In this document: positions 13,555-24,321 of the stretch, piece after piece
Position numbering within the stretch: position 1 is the stretch's first letter
Layout: each line of letters opens with the position of its first letter
Notes under the pieces: generated by a model
The model's input: the letters and a program-made list of their open reading frames with translations, nothing else
What the model was told of the DNA's origin: nothing
The model's database searches: none
Origin: Macrostomum hystrix
Taxonomy: Eukaryota > Platyhelminthes > Macrostomidae
Length of the DNA stretch: 64,000 nt
Assembly (NCBI GenBank): GCA_950097015.1
Contig: CATNEN010000003.1
Span: 6,598,001 to 6,662,000, forward strand
Reading direction: 5' to 3'
Program-made: the position numbers and the translations under genes

Positions 13555-14510
13555 ATATGAGATTCTTTATGAGAAATAGAACGATGGGATCTGAGATTTA
13601 GTATGAGAAATAGAACGATGGGATCTGAGATTTAGTATGAGAAATAGAACGATGGGATCTGAGATTTAGTATGAGAAATAGAACGATGGAATCTGAGATT
13701 TAGTATGAGAAATAGAACGATGGGATCTGAGATTTAGTATGAGAAATAGAACGATGGGATCTGAGATTTAGTATGAGAAATAGAGCGATGGAGTCTGAGA
13801 TTTAGTATGAGAAATAGAACGATGAAATCTGAGATTTAGTATGAGAAATAGAACGATGGGATCTGAGATTTAGTATGAGGAATAGAACGATGGGATCTGA
13901 GATTTAGTATGACAAATAGAACGATGGTATCTGAGATTTAGTATGAGAAATAGAACGATGGTATCTGAGATTTAGTATGAGAAATAGAACGATGGAGTCT
14001 GAGATTTAGTATGAGAAATAGAACGATGGAATCTGAGATTTAGTATGAGAAATAGAACGATGGGATCTGAGATTTAGTATGAGAAATAGAACGATGGGAT
14101 CTGAGATTTAGTATGAGAAATAGAGCGATGGAGTCTGAGATTTAGTATGAGAAATAGAACGATGAAATCTGAGATTTAGTATGAGAAATAGAACGATGGT
14201 ATCTGAGTTTAGTATGAGAAATAGAACGATGGTATCTGAGATTTAGTATGAGAAATAGAACGATGGTATCTGAGATTTAGTATGAGAAATAGAACGATGG
14301 AGTCTGAGATTTAGTATGAGAAATAGAACGATGGAATCTGAGATTAAGTATGAGAAATAGAACGATGGAGTCTGAGATTTAGTATGAGAAATAGAACGAT
14401 GGGATCTGAGATTAAGTATGAGAAATAGAACGATGGAGTCTGAGATTTAGTATGAGAAACAGAACGATGGGATCTGAGATTTAGTATGAGAAATAGAACG
14501 TTGAGAAATG
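13555..14510. repeat. 34 bp minisatellite
   Basis: About 28 copies of a 34 bp unit containing GAGATTTAGTATGAGAAATA and GAACGATGGGATCT. Variants GGAGTCT, GAAATCT and GGTATCT recur in blocks. Confidence 0.97.
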
Positions 14511-15120
14511 AGATTTTGGAGAAATGCAACAATAGAATCCAGTACAAAATACACTATGCTAGAGTTTATTTTAAGATTTTCCGCCAAAAACATGGGCCAA
14601 GCCAAACATCTCCACATTTAGTATTTAGTAATTTGAGGATTTTATTTTAGAATTAGGAAACACAGATCTCACAGATATTGCATTATTATTAAGTTATGAA
14701 TGCATAACTCACAGGGTTCTGCCATAGAGTTTTGCAAAGATTTCGCTTTACGACAACAATGGACCTAGTTCCCAGCTAGTTGTTAGCTAGTTATTATCAA
14801 GTGTCAATGTGGGAGAATTCGATTTTGGGAAATATATTTCGTGTCCAGTACGGCCCAGTGTATTGAGTCAAATTGGAATAGGATAATTTGTGCCAAATAT
14901 AACAAGCCGCAATTAGATTCGAATAACAGCACTTTGACTGACAAGGTTTCCGCTGTGCGAACAGGCACAATTCATTTGCTTATAACCGTGTAATTAAATG
15001 CTTGTTGTGAAAAGGCCCCATTGTTAAACGCCTTTATTGTTGCTAATGTACCGCTTGGAACCAGGTTCAGTTATCTAATAAAATTCCTGTCGCCTATAAT
15101 CATATTTCACCTGCTCAATA
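14511..15120. other. Unique spacer
   Basis: No gene seen. Includes short direct words around AGCTAGTTGTTAGCTAG at about 14775. Confidence 0.5.
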
Positions 15121-15955
15121 TGTTCTCTCCCCTTCTCACTCTAATCTCTCCCCTTCTCACTCTAATCTCTCCCCTTCTCACTCTAATCTCTCCCCTTCTC
15201 ACTCTAATCTCTCCCCTTCTCACTCTAATCTCTCTCCTTCTCACAATAATCTCTCCTCTTCTCACTCTAATCTCTCCCCTTCTCACTCTAATCTCTCCCC
15301 TTCTCACTCTAATCTCTCTCCTTCTCACAATAATCTCTCCTCTTCTCACTCTAATCTCTACCCTTCTCACTCTGATCTCTCCCCTTCTCAAGATAATCTC
15401 TACTTCTCACTCTAATCTCTCCCCTTCTCACTATAATCTCTCCCCTTCTCACTCTAATCTCTCTCCTTCTCACTCTAATCTCTCCCCTTCTCACTCTAAT
15501 CTCTCCCCTTCTCACTCTAATCTCTCCCCTTCTCACTCTAATCTCTCCCCTTCTCACTCTAATCTCTCCCCTTCTCACTCTAATCTCTCCCCTTCTCACT
15601 CTAATCTCTCCCCTTCTCACTCTAATCTCTCCCCTTCTCACTCTAATCTCTCCCCTTCTCACTCTAATCTCTCCCCTTCTCACTCTAATCTCTCCCCTTC
15701 TCACTCTAATCTCTCCCCTTCTCACAATAATCTCTCCCCTTCTCACTCTAATCTCTCCCCTTCTCACAATAATCTCTCCTCTTCTCACAATAATCTCTCC
15801 CCTTCTCACTCTAATCTCTCCCCTTCTCACTCTAATCTCTCCCCTTCTCACTCTAATCTCTCCCCTTCTCACTCTAATCTCTCCCCTTCTCACTCTAATC
15901 TCTCCCCTTCTCACTCTAATCTCTCCCCTTCTCAAGATAATCTCTACTTCTCACC
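15121..15955. repeat. 21 bp CT-rich minisatellite
   Basis: About 40 copies of a 21 bp unit containing CTCACTCTAATCTCTCCCC, with CACAATAATC variants. The open frames across it (312 aa on +, 194 aa on -) are artefacts of a unit length divisible by three. Confidence 0.97.
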
Positions 15956-16569
15956 ATAGAAAACAATTCGGACATTCGGGTATAATTCGTGCAGAAAAAA
16001 GTGAAGACAAGCGTAAGTATGCACTGTCTATTGTTGTCACCTTCGCCTTGACTAAATCCATCAAATTATCGCTCTGAAAAAAATTGTCTATATCAAACTG
16101 GTGCTTCCGCAGTTGTTCGTGACTCGGGAAGACGAAAAATAATTACGAATGACAACACAAAAATCATTTGCAGCATTCACAAATTTTGCAGCAACCCAAC
16201 ACGAGACACGAGACAGGAGCATTGTGTGTCAACATCGGGCGTGTTTCATAGGATTAGGATTAGGGATTAAGAAGGCCTAATCTAATCGCAACTTGTCTCA
16301 AATAGCATAGGAGGCGTTGGTTAAATTGAGGATTAATTAGATTGAAGCTGAAAATACTTTGTTAGTTAGGCTGTGAGACTGGGTTATAATTGGGATTTTT
16401 TGTCTGTTTCAAATTACTCTCTGCTTTGTTTTAACACCGCGTTTCATGAATCAATCAGCAATGGAGATATCGATTTCTCACATGTTTTTAGGCATTTTAC
16501 GCAGCGATTTGTTATTCTAAGCTCGTAGAAGCAGCGATTTTTTTGTTGATTCGCGACTAGAAATTTGAG
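15956..16569. other. Unique spacer
   Basis: No gene seen; includes GGATTAGGATTAGGGATTA near 16251, a short local repeat only. Confidence 0.5.
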
Positions 16570-16935
16570 TCGAAAGATCAGTGGGTAGAAAAGTGACATT
16601 CAGGGGGTAGAAAAGTGACATTCAGGGGGTAGAAAAGTGACATTCAGGGGGTAGAAAAGTGACATTCAGGGGGTAGAAGGATTAACATTCAGGGGGGTAG
16701 AAGGATTGACATTCAGGAGGTAGAAGGATTGGCATTCAGGGGGTAGAAGGATTGACATTCAGGGGGTAGAAGGATTGACATTCAGGGGGGTAGAAGAATT
16801 GACATTCAGGGGGTAGAAGGATTAACATTCAGGGGGTAGAAGGATTGACATTCAGGGGGTAGAAGGATTAACATTCAGGGGATAGAAGAATTGAAGTTCC
16901 GTGGGTAGAAAAATTAAAATTCAGGGAGTAGAAAG
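16570..16935. repeat. 22 bp ATTCAGGGGGTAGAA minisatellite
   Basis: About 16 units containing GACATTCAGGGGGTAGAA. The first units read AAAGTGACATT, sharing the AGTGACATT word with arrays at 17456, 19034 and 42068. Confidence 0.95.
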
Positions 16936-17455
16936 ATTAAAACATCATTTCTGGTAGAAAATCTAAAAATGGGAAAGAACCATGGGATTTTAAGACGGCA
17001 TATAGCACTCAAGATAGAAAGGTGTGTAAAGTTGAAAGTTGCAGTTATCAAACGTGAGAAATCCATTTTCAAGATTTGGAACAGAAAATTCAATTTTCTG
17101 CGAACCGCGTTAACAACTTTGAAAGCAGAAATTTAGGTAGAGAGAGAGAGTCGGCAAAGACAGGTAACTTGCAAAAGAGTGGACAAATCGATTTGATTCT
17201 TTCTCAAAGCGATTGCATCAAGGTTTTCCGGCCCCATCTGCCGACAAAGATTCGACGCAAAAGCGGTTATGGAAAGTGAGCAAAATAATCATTAGGAAAC
17301 AATTAGAGAAACGCTAATGACTTTGAGAGCTAAATAGGTGCGAAAGAGGGGCTGAGGTTGAGTGTTTTTGCTGAAGAATTTTCAGAAGTAGAGGACAACC
17401 ACTCGCGATTAAGGAAATATTTTGCATGATTTAACTGCGTGCCATTGCAGAAAAA

Positions 17456-17935
17456 AGAGTGACATTGTAGATAATATAGAGTGACATTGTAGATAACAGA
17501 GTGACATTGTAGATAACAGAGTGACATTTTAGATAACAGAGTGACATTTTAGATAACAGAGTGATATTGCAGATAACAGAGATTGACATTGTCGATAACA
17601 GTGAGTGACCTTGTAGGTAACAGTGAGTGACATTTTAGATAACAGAGAGTGACATTTTAGATAACAGAGAGTGACATTGTAGATAACAGAGAGTGACATT
17701 GTAGATAACAGAGAGTGACATTTTAGATAACAGAGAGTGACATTGTAGATAACAGAGAGTGACATTGTAGATAACAGAGAGTGACATTGTAGATAACAGA
17801 GTGACATCGTAGATAACAGAGAGTGACATTGTAGATAACAGAGTGACATTGTAGATAACAGAGTGACATTGAAGTTAACAGATGGACATTGAAGATAACA
17901 GAGTGACATTGTAAATTACAGAAAGTAGATTTCAG
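17456..17935. repeat. GAGTGACATTGTAGATAACA minisatellite, array 1
   Basis: 18 and 20 bp forms of the unit GAGTGACATTGTAGATAACA, interspersed, with ATTTTAG variants. Same unit as the array at 19034-19522. Confidence 0.96.
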
Positions 17936-19033
17936 GCCCATACTGGTCGCCTGTCGCCTTGTTTCTGTGAAGCAAGTTTTTTTGCCAAAATAAATTCGTT
18001 GAGCAAAATGACGTAGTCGTATGTAAATGGAAAATTAATTGAAAACTCGATGTATTTAAAAAAGCTAAAAAAATCTTGGATTTGATTTGCTCCGATTGCG
18101 TGCTCAGAGAGAGAAAAAAGAAATTTATGTTCTTCTTTGACTTCTGACAAACCGAAATATTACAGCACAGAAAAGCAATTTAAAGTTGGGGGGGGCTTAA
18201 ACTCAGACACGCAAACTGCACATGAATTTGTAACTTTCCCGAACGAAAATTGATTTCGATTTGTGAAATTTAACACCCGAGCAACGGCCTATAGAGCAGA
18301 GCATAGTTTGCTTTTATAAACTTCAATTAGAGATAATAAGACAGGATGCCAAAGATCTTTGACTGAGATTCTGCAACCAAAAATTTTTAATATAATGGAT
18401 TCTTAACACGATATAATTGAATGATGTCTCTAACAATTCGTATTACCTTGCAATCGATCAAGCATTACAATATGGAGAGTCTGACCATAGACAATAGGGA
18501 CACGGGAAAGATGGGAAGATTAAAAATCTATTTTTAACCTATGATATTTTCTAGTTTTTAGTCAGTTTAGCCCAAGGGCAGAACTAGTCACAGCTATTTT
18601 GCTACCGTAAAGTTGAGAATGGTCGTGTCTTTAGAAATGCATTATCTATACTAATGTGTGACACCTGCCGCATTAGTGAGAGAAAAAAACTGTTCAAGTG
18701 AGATTTGTTATTGTTAACAAGCCAAGGCATGTGTTCAATCTGTGCTTGTCTGAATGAGAATGACGGCCATCTTTTGATGTAGACGATGAAAATATTATAT
18801 TAGCTACAGATGAAATTCTAGATTAAAAACTGCTTTTCATTATTCGAATCACGGTTAGAATCACAACTCAAAAATAAAGAACAAAAATGAGTATCTGTTC
18901 GGAGTTCGTGTGTGAATACTACTTATAAGTAGAAAAACATGCTCTTTTTCGATATTCTTTCTTAGGGACAAACAGACGACAGTCGTCTAACAGACGACTT
19001 TACAGAACATTACGCATTTCTATGATACGGTTT
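17936..19033. other. Unique segment between two identical-unit arrays
   Basis: No gene recognised. Sits between arrays 17456-17935 and 19034-19522, which share the same unit and orientation. Confidence 0.55.
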
Positions 19034-19522
19034 AGTGTGACATCGTAGTTAACAGTGAGTGACATCGTAGATAACAGTGAGTGACATCGTAGTTAACAGT
19101 GAGTGACATCGTAGATAACAGTGAGTGACATCGTAGATAACAGAGAGTGACATTGTAGATAACAGTGAGTGACATCGTAGATAACAGTGAGTGACATTGT
19201 AGATAACAGAGAGTGACATTGTAGATAACAGAGAGTGACATTGTAGATAACAGAGTGACATTGTAGATAACAGAGTGACATTGTAGATAACAGAGAGTGA
19301 CATTGTAGACAACAGAGAGTGAAATTGTAGACAACAGAGAGTGACATTGTAGACAACAGAGAGTGACATCGTAGACAACAGAGAGTGACATTGTATATAA
19401 CAGTGAGTAACATCGTAGATAACAGTGAGTGACATTGTAGATAACAGAGTGACATTGTAGATAACAGAGTGACATTGTAGATAACAGAGAGTGACATTGT
19501 AGACAACAGAGAGTGACATTGT
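19034..19522. repeat. GAGTGACATTGTAGATAACA minisatellite, array 2
   Basis: Same unit and orientation as the array at 17456-17935, with ATCGTAG and GACAACA variants. Confidence 0.96.
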
Positions 19523-19868
19523 GCGTTAGTACGAGTAGATAGTGTTACGCTAACCAAGTAAATCAAATTATTTTAATCTCATGGCTCCTGAAAGTATTTC
19601 ATCCTGATCTTATCTTGCAATGTCAACTCGCTCGATAGTGATGTCACTAATTTAAACTGACACGAAAAGTTTGATAAACAAACTCCATGACTCAAAAGAG
19701 ATCAAAGTCAAACAAAATGGACCAGAAAGATAGAGAAAAAGTCTGCGAGTGCTTTCATTAGAGAAATTCTTACACCAAGTAAATATTTGAAAAGTCTTTG
19801 ATTAAAAATGATGGGTGCTAAAGGTGAGTAGTTGTTGCTTTGTCACTGACCAGAGTCTCACAATATAG

Positions 19869-19893
19869 TTTTCCCCCCTTGTTAGTTCTACTG
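19869..19893. mobile_element. Possible end fragment of the TTAA inverted-repeat element
   Basis: CCCCCCTTGTTAGTTCTACTG followed by TTAA closely matches the right end of the element at 58366-58981. No matching left end was found nearby. Confidence 0.5.
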
Positions 19894-19940
19894 TTAATAA
19901 AATGATGTAGTTCTTTTTAAGATTGTTAAGATCGAATCTC

Positions 19941-22737
19941 TCAGCAAGATACAAAATCTGGCTGCAGTAAGCTTTTAATGTCAAACTTTCTTTTTACTCT
20001 GCAATCGTAAAGAATAGACGGCAATGGATTGTCGCCTTCGCCGTCGCATTCGCCGTTGCCTTCGCCGCCACATTCGCCGTCGCATTCGCCTTCGCATTCG
20101 CCGTCGCCTTTGCCGTCGCCGTCTCCCTCGCCGTCGCATTCGCCTTTGTCTTCGCCATCGCCATCGCCAATGCCTTCGCCATCGCCTTCGCCGTCGCATT
20201 CGCCGTCGCCTTTGCCGTCGCCGTCTCCCTCGCCGTCGCATTCGCCTTTGTCTTCGCCATCGCCATCGCCAATGCCTTCGCCGTCGCATTCGCCGTCGCC
20301 TTTGCCGTCGCCTTCGCCGTCGCATTCGCCGTCGCATTCGCGGTCGCATTCGCCGTCGACTTTGCCGTCGCCTTCGCCGTCGCATTCGCCATTGCCATCG
20401 CTATCGCCAATTCCTTCGCCGACGCCTTCGCCGTTGCCCCTAAAACCGATGCCATTTTTCATCGCCCTCGCCGTCTTCATCGCCGTCGCCCTCGCCGTCG
20501 CGTCATTCCGCATCGCCCTGGGCGCCTTTCGCTGCGCTCGGTGACGCAAAAAATCGCCGCGCTGAAAGTCGGCTCGATTCGCCGGATGCACCGACCAGTA
20601 GTGACCCTTGCCGCTCTCCGAACGACCTATCGTCAACGACACAAAAGTGCACTTCAACTTGCACTTTCAATAGTATAAAGTACAAAGCCATAACAATCAA
20701 TCCTTACCCATCTTCACAAAGCAGTCGTTGAGTGACAGATTGTGCCGGACGGAATTCTTCCAACCTGGACTTCGGCTACGAAAGTTGGGATAATTGTCCA
20801 GAATCCATTGGTAAATATCGCCGAGAACAAGTCGTTCATCCTTCGAGCTGAGTATAGCCATAGCAATTAATCCTGGCATTAATTTGAGATTTTAAGAATG
20901 CAACATTTAGGAGTGATACGATAGGTCAGGAATGGATCGAGAGTGGGTCAAATGATGGGTCAAAGGATGGGTCAAATGATGGGTCAAAGGATGGGTCAAA
21001 GGATGGGTCAAAGGATGGGTCAAAGGATGAGTCAAATGATGGGTCAAAGGATGGGTCAAATGATGGGTCAAAGGATGGGTCAAATGATGGGTCAAAGGAT
21101 GGGTCAAAGGATGGGTCAAAGGATGGGTCAAAGAATGGGTCGAGAATGTGTCAAATGATGGGTCGAGAATGGGTCGAGAATGGGTCAAAGTACGGAGATA
21201 AAATAATGGGTCAAATGATGGGTCGTAAATGAGTCAGAAATAGGTCGAGAATGTGTCAGAAATAGGTCGAGAATGTGTCAGACATAGGTCGAGAATGTGT
21301 CAGAAATAGGTCGAGAATGTGTCAGACATAGGTCGAGAATGTGTCAGAAATAGGTCGAGAATGTGTCAGACATAGGTCGAGAATGTGTCAGACATAGGTC
21401 GAGAATGTGTCAGACATAGGTCGAGAATGTGTCAGACATAGGTCGAGAATGTGTCAGAAATAGGTCGAGAATGTGTCAGAAATGGGTCGAGAATGTGTCA
21501 GAAATGGGTCGAGCAGTGTTATCAAAAAAGAAGCCGAAGACAAGAGTTTGCTAGATAAGAATGCCAAATGTCTAGATTTCTGTGACAGAAAGATCCGTCT
21601 ACAAAGGCAGAAGTTAAGATGTCGTGAGCAGGTACAGCTAACAACTTGATTTAATCTGTCTCATTGTGTTGCGACAATTTTTTTCTTCAAGTTACTTTGC
21701 AACAAAACTCAATTTCTACTAGCTAGTCGCAACTGAAAGTCGGGTTCTCAAATTACAATTGTTGGTCTTTGTTTCAATAAATGGCGTGCGATGTCTTCAA
21801 ATAAAAAAATGATCGTTGTTAAGCTAAGCCAACACTGGCACAACACTGGACTCTATTGACAGGTAAAAACAATTATGCAGATTGTGTTCATGTCTAGATT
21901 GCATCAACAAAGAAGGGCTGGTTGGGTTAGATGAGCTGTTATCAATATTCGGCATCGATATAATTTCGTGTAATAACTCAGATTAGAAAGTCACGCGAGA
22001 GACATTGTAAATTTTGAGTCCCGGGCTGTCACTACAAACGTGAGCAACAATTTTTAGCCGTGGGCAGTTGCGTCACGTTAAAATCTTACAGGACAAAGAA
22101 TTGGAGAACAGCTAAACATGCAGTTCTGTTTAGATTTCAAATATAACTGTTATTTGTTATATTTTCAAAAGTGAGTGTCTAAGTTTTGATTTAGAATAAT
22201 TTTACAGTGCTTGACAATTTGACAGAAATATAAAAACTTTACAATGATAATGAGATTGAGAATGAGATTGAGGATGAGAATGAGAACGAGAATGAGATTG
22301 AGAATGAGATTGAGGATGAGAATGAGGATGAGAATGAGAATTAGATTGAGAATGAGATTGAGAATGAGATTGAGGATGAGAATGAGAATGAGATTGAGAA
22401 TGAGATTGAGAATGAGAATGAGAACGAGAATGAGAATGAGATTGAGAATGAGAATGAGACAGCTTCACTCACCAATGTAGCTATGATTAGGTTTTTCATA
22501 CTTCCTGCACTGCACCTGTGGCAGCAGAAGCGGTCGAGCTGTCACATATGATGCGGCTTCAAGACCTGTGCAAATGATTGGCATTTGAATTGGCCACTGA
22601 TGCAGCAGCAGCCACTGCATCTGATGATCTGCATTGAAAAGGCTGAACATCTTTATTGCCATAGGATGATTGTCACTTGCGATCCGTGATTTTATAGATT
22701 GCAGTGGGCAAGCAACACGAACTAGCACCGTGCTCAT
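19941..22737 (-). CDS. foxQ2: FoxQ2-type forkhead transcription factor, copy B (3 exons)
   Basis: Exons are 22737-22473, 20872-20708 and 20626-19941 (371 residues). Both introns are in phase 1 at the same codons as copy A, and exon 2 is 165 nt in both, which shows paralogy. The forkhead domain (about 81-185) runs from KPNHSYIG through [19 protein letters not shown] to GKGHYWSVHPAN and RHRAQRKAPRAM. The tail is odd: about residues 204-341 are a low-complexity Gly/Asp/Glu/Cys tract encoded by a degenerate 6/12 bp minisatellite inside the exon. The last residues return to a conserved motif, FDIKSLL (about 358-364), an eh1-like Groucho-binding sequence matching that of copy A. The N-terminus is short and unlike copy A. 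Exon 3 stays open through the repeat and ends in the conserved motif, so the gene looks functional rather than decayed. It is convergent with copy A. Confidence 0.88.
20029..20440 (-). repeat. Coding minisatellite in FoxQ2-B exon 3
   Basis: Degenerate 6/12 bp units (GGCGAATGCGAC type on the minus strand) encode the Gly/Asp/Glu/Cys/Lys tract of FoxQ2-B. A longer block repeats: the segment encoding GEDKGECDGEGDGDGKGDGE occurs twice. Confidence 0.9.
20940..21195 (-). repeat. 12 bp GGATGGGTCAAA array, FoxQ2-B intron 1
   Basis: 12 bp unit GGATGGGTCAAA with TGATGGGTCAAA variants. Related to the TRPM-like intron 6 array (GAATGGGTCAAT). Confidence 0.96.
21220..21515 (-). repeat. 22 bp array, FoxQ2-B intron 1
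   Basis: About 13 copies of a 22 bp unit containing ATAGGTCGAGAATGTGTCAG, alternating AGAAATAGG and AGACATAGG forms. Confidence 0.95.
21516..22244. other. Unique part of FoxQ2-B intron 1
   Basis: No exon, SINE or array recognised in this 730 bp. Confidence 0.5.
22245..22462 (-). repeat. 6 bp GAGAAT/GAGATT array, FoxQ2-B intron 1
   Basis: Hexamer array of GAGAAT, GAGATT and GAGGAT units. Ends about 10 bp from the intron 1 donor (22472). Confidence 0.95.
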
Positions 22738-22884
22738 TGGCTGTCACTAAAAGTTCTCTCTAGATTAGTGAATTATCCTAACAATGGCTTAAAAGTTGAA
22801 AGATCACGGTGATATTTCCAATACTGACTGCCATTTTAGCAGTGAAAATTGAAATTTTATGAGCAAAAAATGATGCCCATACTG

Positions 22885-22950
22885 GTGATTCTTGTCACTA
22901 GCCGCCTAGGAGAATCGTTGAATATCTCGACGATGTTTTTTGATTCTGTT
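22885..22950 (+). repeat. Dispersed repeat with TGAATATCTCGACG, copy 1
   Basis: Contains AGAATCGTTGAATATCTCGACGATG at 22911-22935 in pieces also found, inverted, at 33996-34062. Immediately upstream of a SINE-A fragment. Confidence 0.6.
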
Positions 22951-23006
22951 GTTCTTGATTTTCATTGCGGCTGGTTGAATATAGTTTGGGAGATACAGAA
23001 AAAAAA

Positions 23007-23150
23007 TGGTCTAACGCACCAAGGTCCTGAGTTCGATTCCGCTGCGAGGCCACATTCATTTGGCGCGCAGCCGCGGAGAGAAGGCTTGGGGGCTTGTCGT
23101 GCAATTGACGCCCTTGAGGGCCAACCTCCAAGGCACATGAGAATTGTGTA
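23007..23150 (+). mobile_element. SINE-A fragment (5' part with B box and body)
   Basis: Begins inside the tRNA-like head (GCACCAAGGTCCTGAG), has the B box AGTTCGATTCC, then body words shared with the copy at 47392: GCGCAGCCGCGGAGAGAAGG, CTTGTCGTGCAATT and CCAACCTCCAAGGCACA. Confidence 0.85.
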
Positions 23151-23654
23151 AAATGCGGTAGAAATGACTGGCTTTAATTATTTAAGTGATTTTAATTATT
23201 TAGTTTAAAACAATTGCTTAAGTGAATGAGCCAATGTTTTAAGCTAAAATGTTTATTTACTAAAAAAAATTTTTAACAGATAAAAATAGGGAATAAAATA
23301 ATTTTTGCATTGTCAAAAATGGGCTGTGATTTGTTTTTTTGTATATTTTTAGAACTAATCCAAGTTTCAACGATGCTAAGCATACTACTATCGACAAGCA
23401 AAAATACAAACGAATAAGTAGTGTACAACGAAAGTTAAAACAACATTTTTAAATGACAGACCAAAAATGAATAAATTTTATCGGATTTCAGATTGTCTGT
23501 GCCGTTAACAGATAAAACATTTTGAGAGTAAAGATTAAAGGATTAAAAATGGTATAATCTGCAGCTTTAGTACGAGCTAGAAAAAATTGTCTATGTTCTG
23601 ATTTTCAGAAAAATAACTGCCCAATTAAACTGAAAACTAATAAAAACGGCGTAG
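23151..23654. other. Spacer between FoxQ2-B and the TRPM-like gene
   Basis: No gene seen; AT-rich. Confidence 0.5.
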
Positions 23655-24275
23655 GAATCAGCCATAGAAGAAACTCCCGAGGAAACTGCCCAGACAGCGA
23701 TGGAAGAAACTGCCGAGGAAAATGCCCAAAAACCCATTGAAGAAACTGCCAAGGAAACTGCCGAGGAAGCGATAGAAGAAACTGTCGAGGAAGCCATGGA
23801 AGAAACTGCCGAGGAAACTGCCCAAGTAGCCATAGAAGAAACTGCCGAGGAAACTGCCCAAGTAGCCATAGAAGAAACTGCCGAGGAAACTGCCCAGACA
23901 GCGATAGAAGAAACTGCCGAGGAAGCGATGGAAGAAACTGCCAAGGAAACTGCCCAGAAAGCCATACAAGAAACTGCCGAGGAAACTGCCCAGAAAGCCA
24001 TACAAAAAACTGCCGAGGAAACTGCCGAGGAAGCGATTGAAGAAACTGCCGAGGAAACTGCCGAGGAAGCGATGGAAGAAACTGCCAAGGAAACTGCCAA
24101 GAAAGCCATAGAAGAAACAACTGAGGAAACTGCCCTGGTACCCATGGAAGAAACAGACGAAGAATCTGCCCAAGTAGCCATAGAAGAAGCTGCCGAGGAA
24201 ACTGCCGAGGAAACTGCCCAGGAAACTGCCGAGGAAACTGCCCAAAAAACCATAGACCCCATAGAAGAAACAGCC
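23655..24275. repeat. 36 bp-type array in the 3' flank of the TRPM-like gene
   Basis: Units of GAAGAAACTGCCGAGGAAAC with CTGCCCAAGTAGCCATA, about 36 bp long, with insertions of 12-15 bp GAGGAAACTGCC subunits. Begins right after the stop codon at 24322. Open in several frames because unit lengths are multiples of three. Confidence 0.93.
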
Positions 24276-24321
24276 GAGTCAATAATCCAGCGAAATTTCA
24301 GTAGGAAACGCAGCAATGGGG

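Noticed and set aside
15021-15959. 312 aa frame of Ser/Pro/His/Asn repeats and minus-strand RRGEIRV repeats
   Set aside because: Artefact of the 21 bp array.
16248-16270. Telomere-like GGATTA repeat
   Set aside because: Only two to three imperfect units; not TTAGGG or TTAGG and not extended.
20024-20544. Plus-strand and other minus-strand frames over the FoxQ2-B repeat
   Set aside because: Shadows of the coding minisatellite; only the frame with the forkhead and eh1-like ends is supported.
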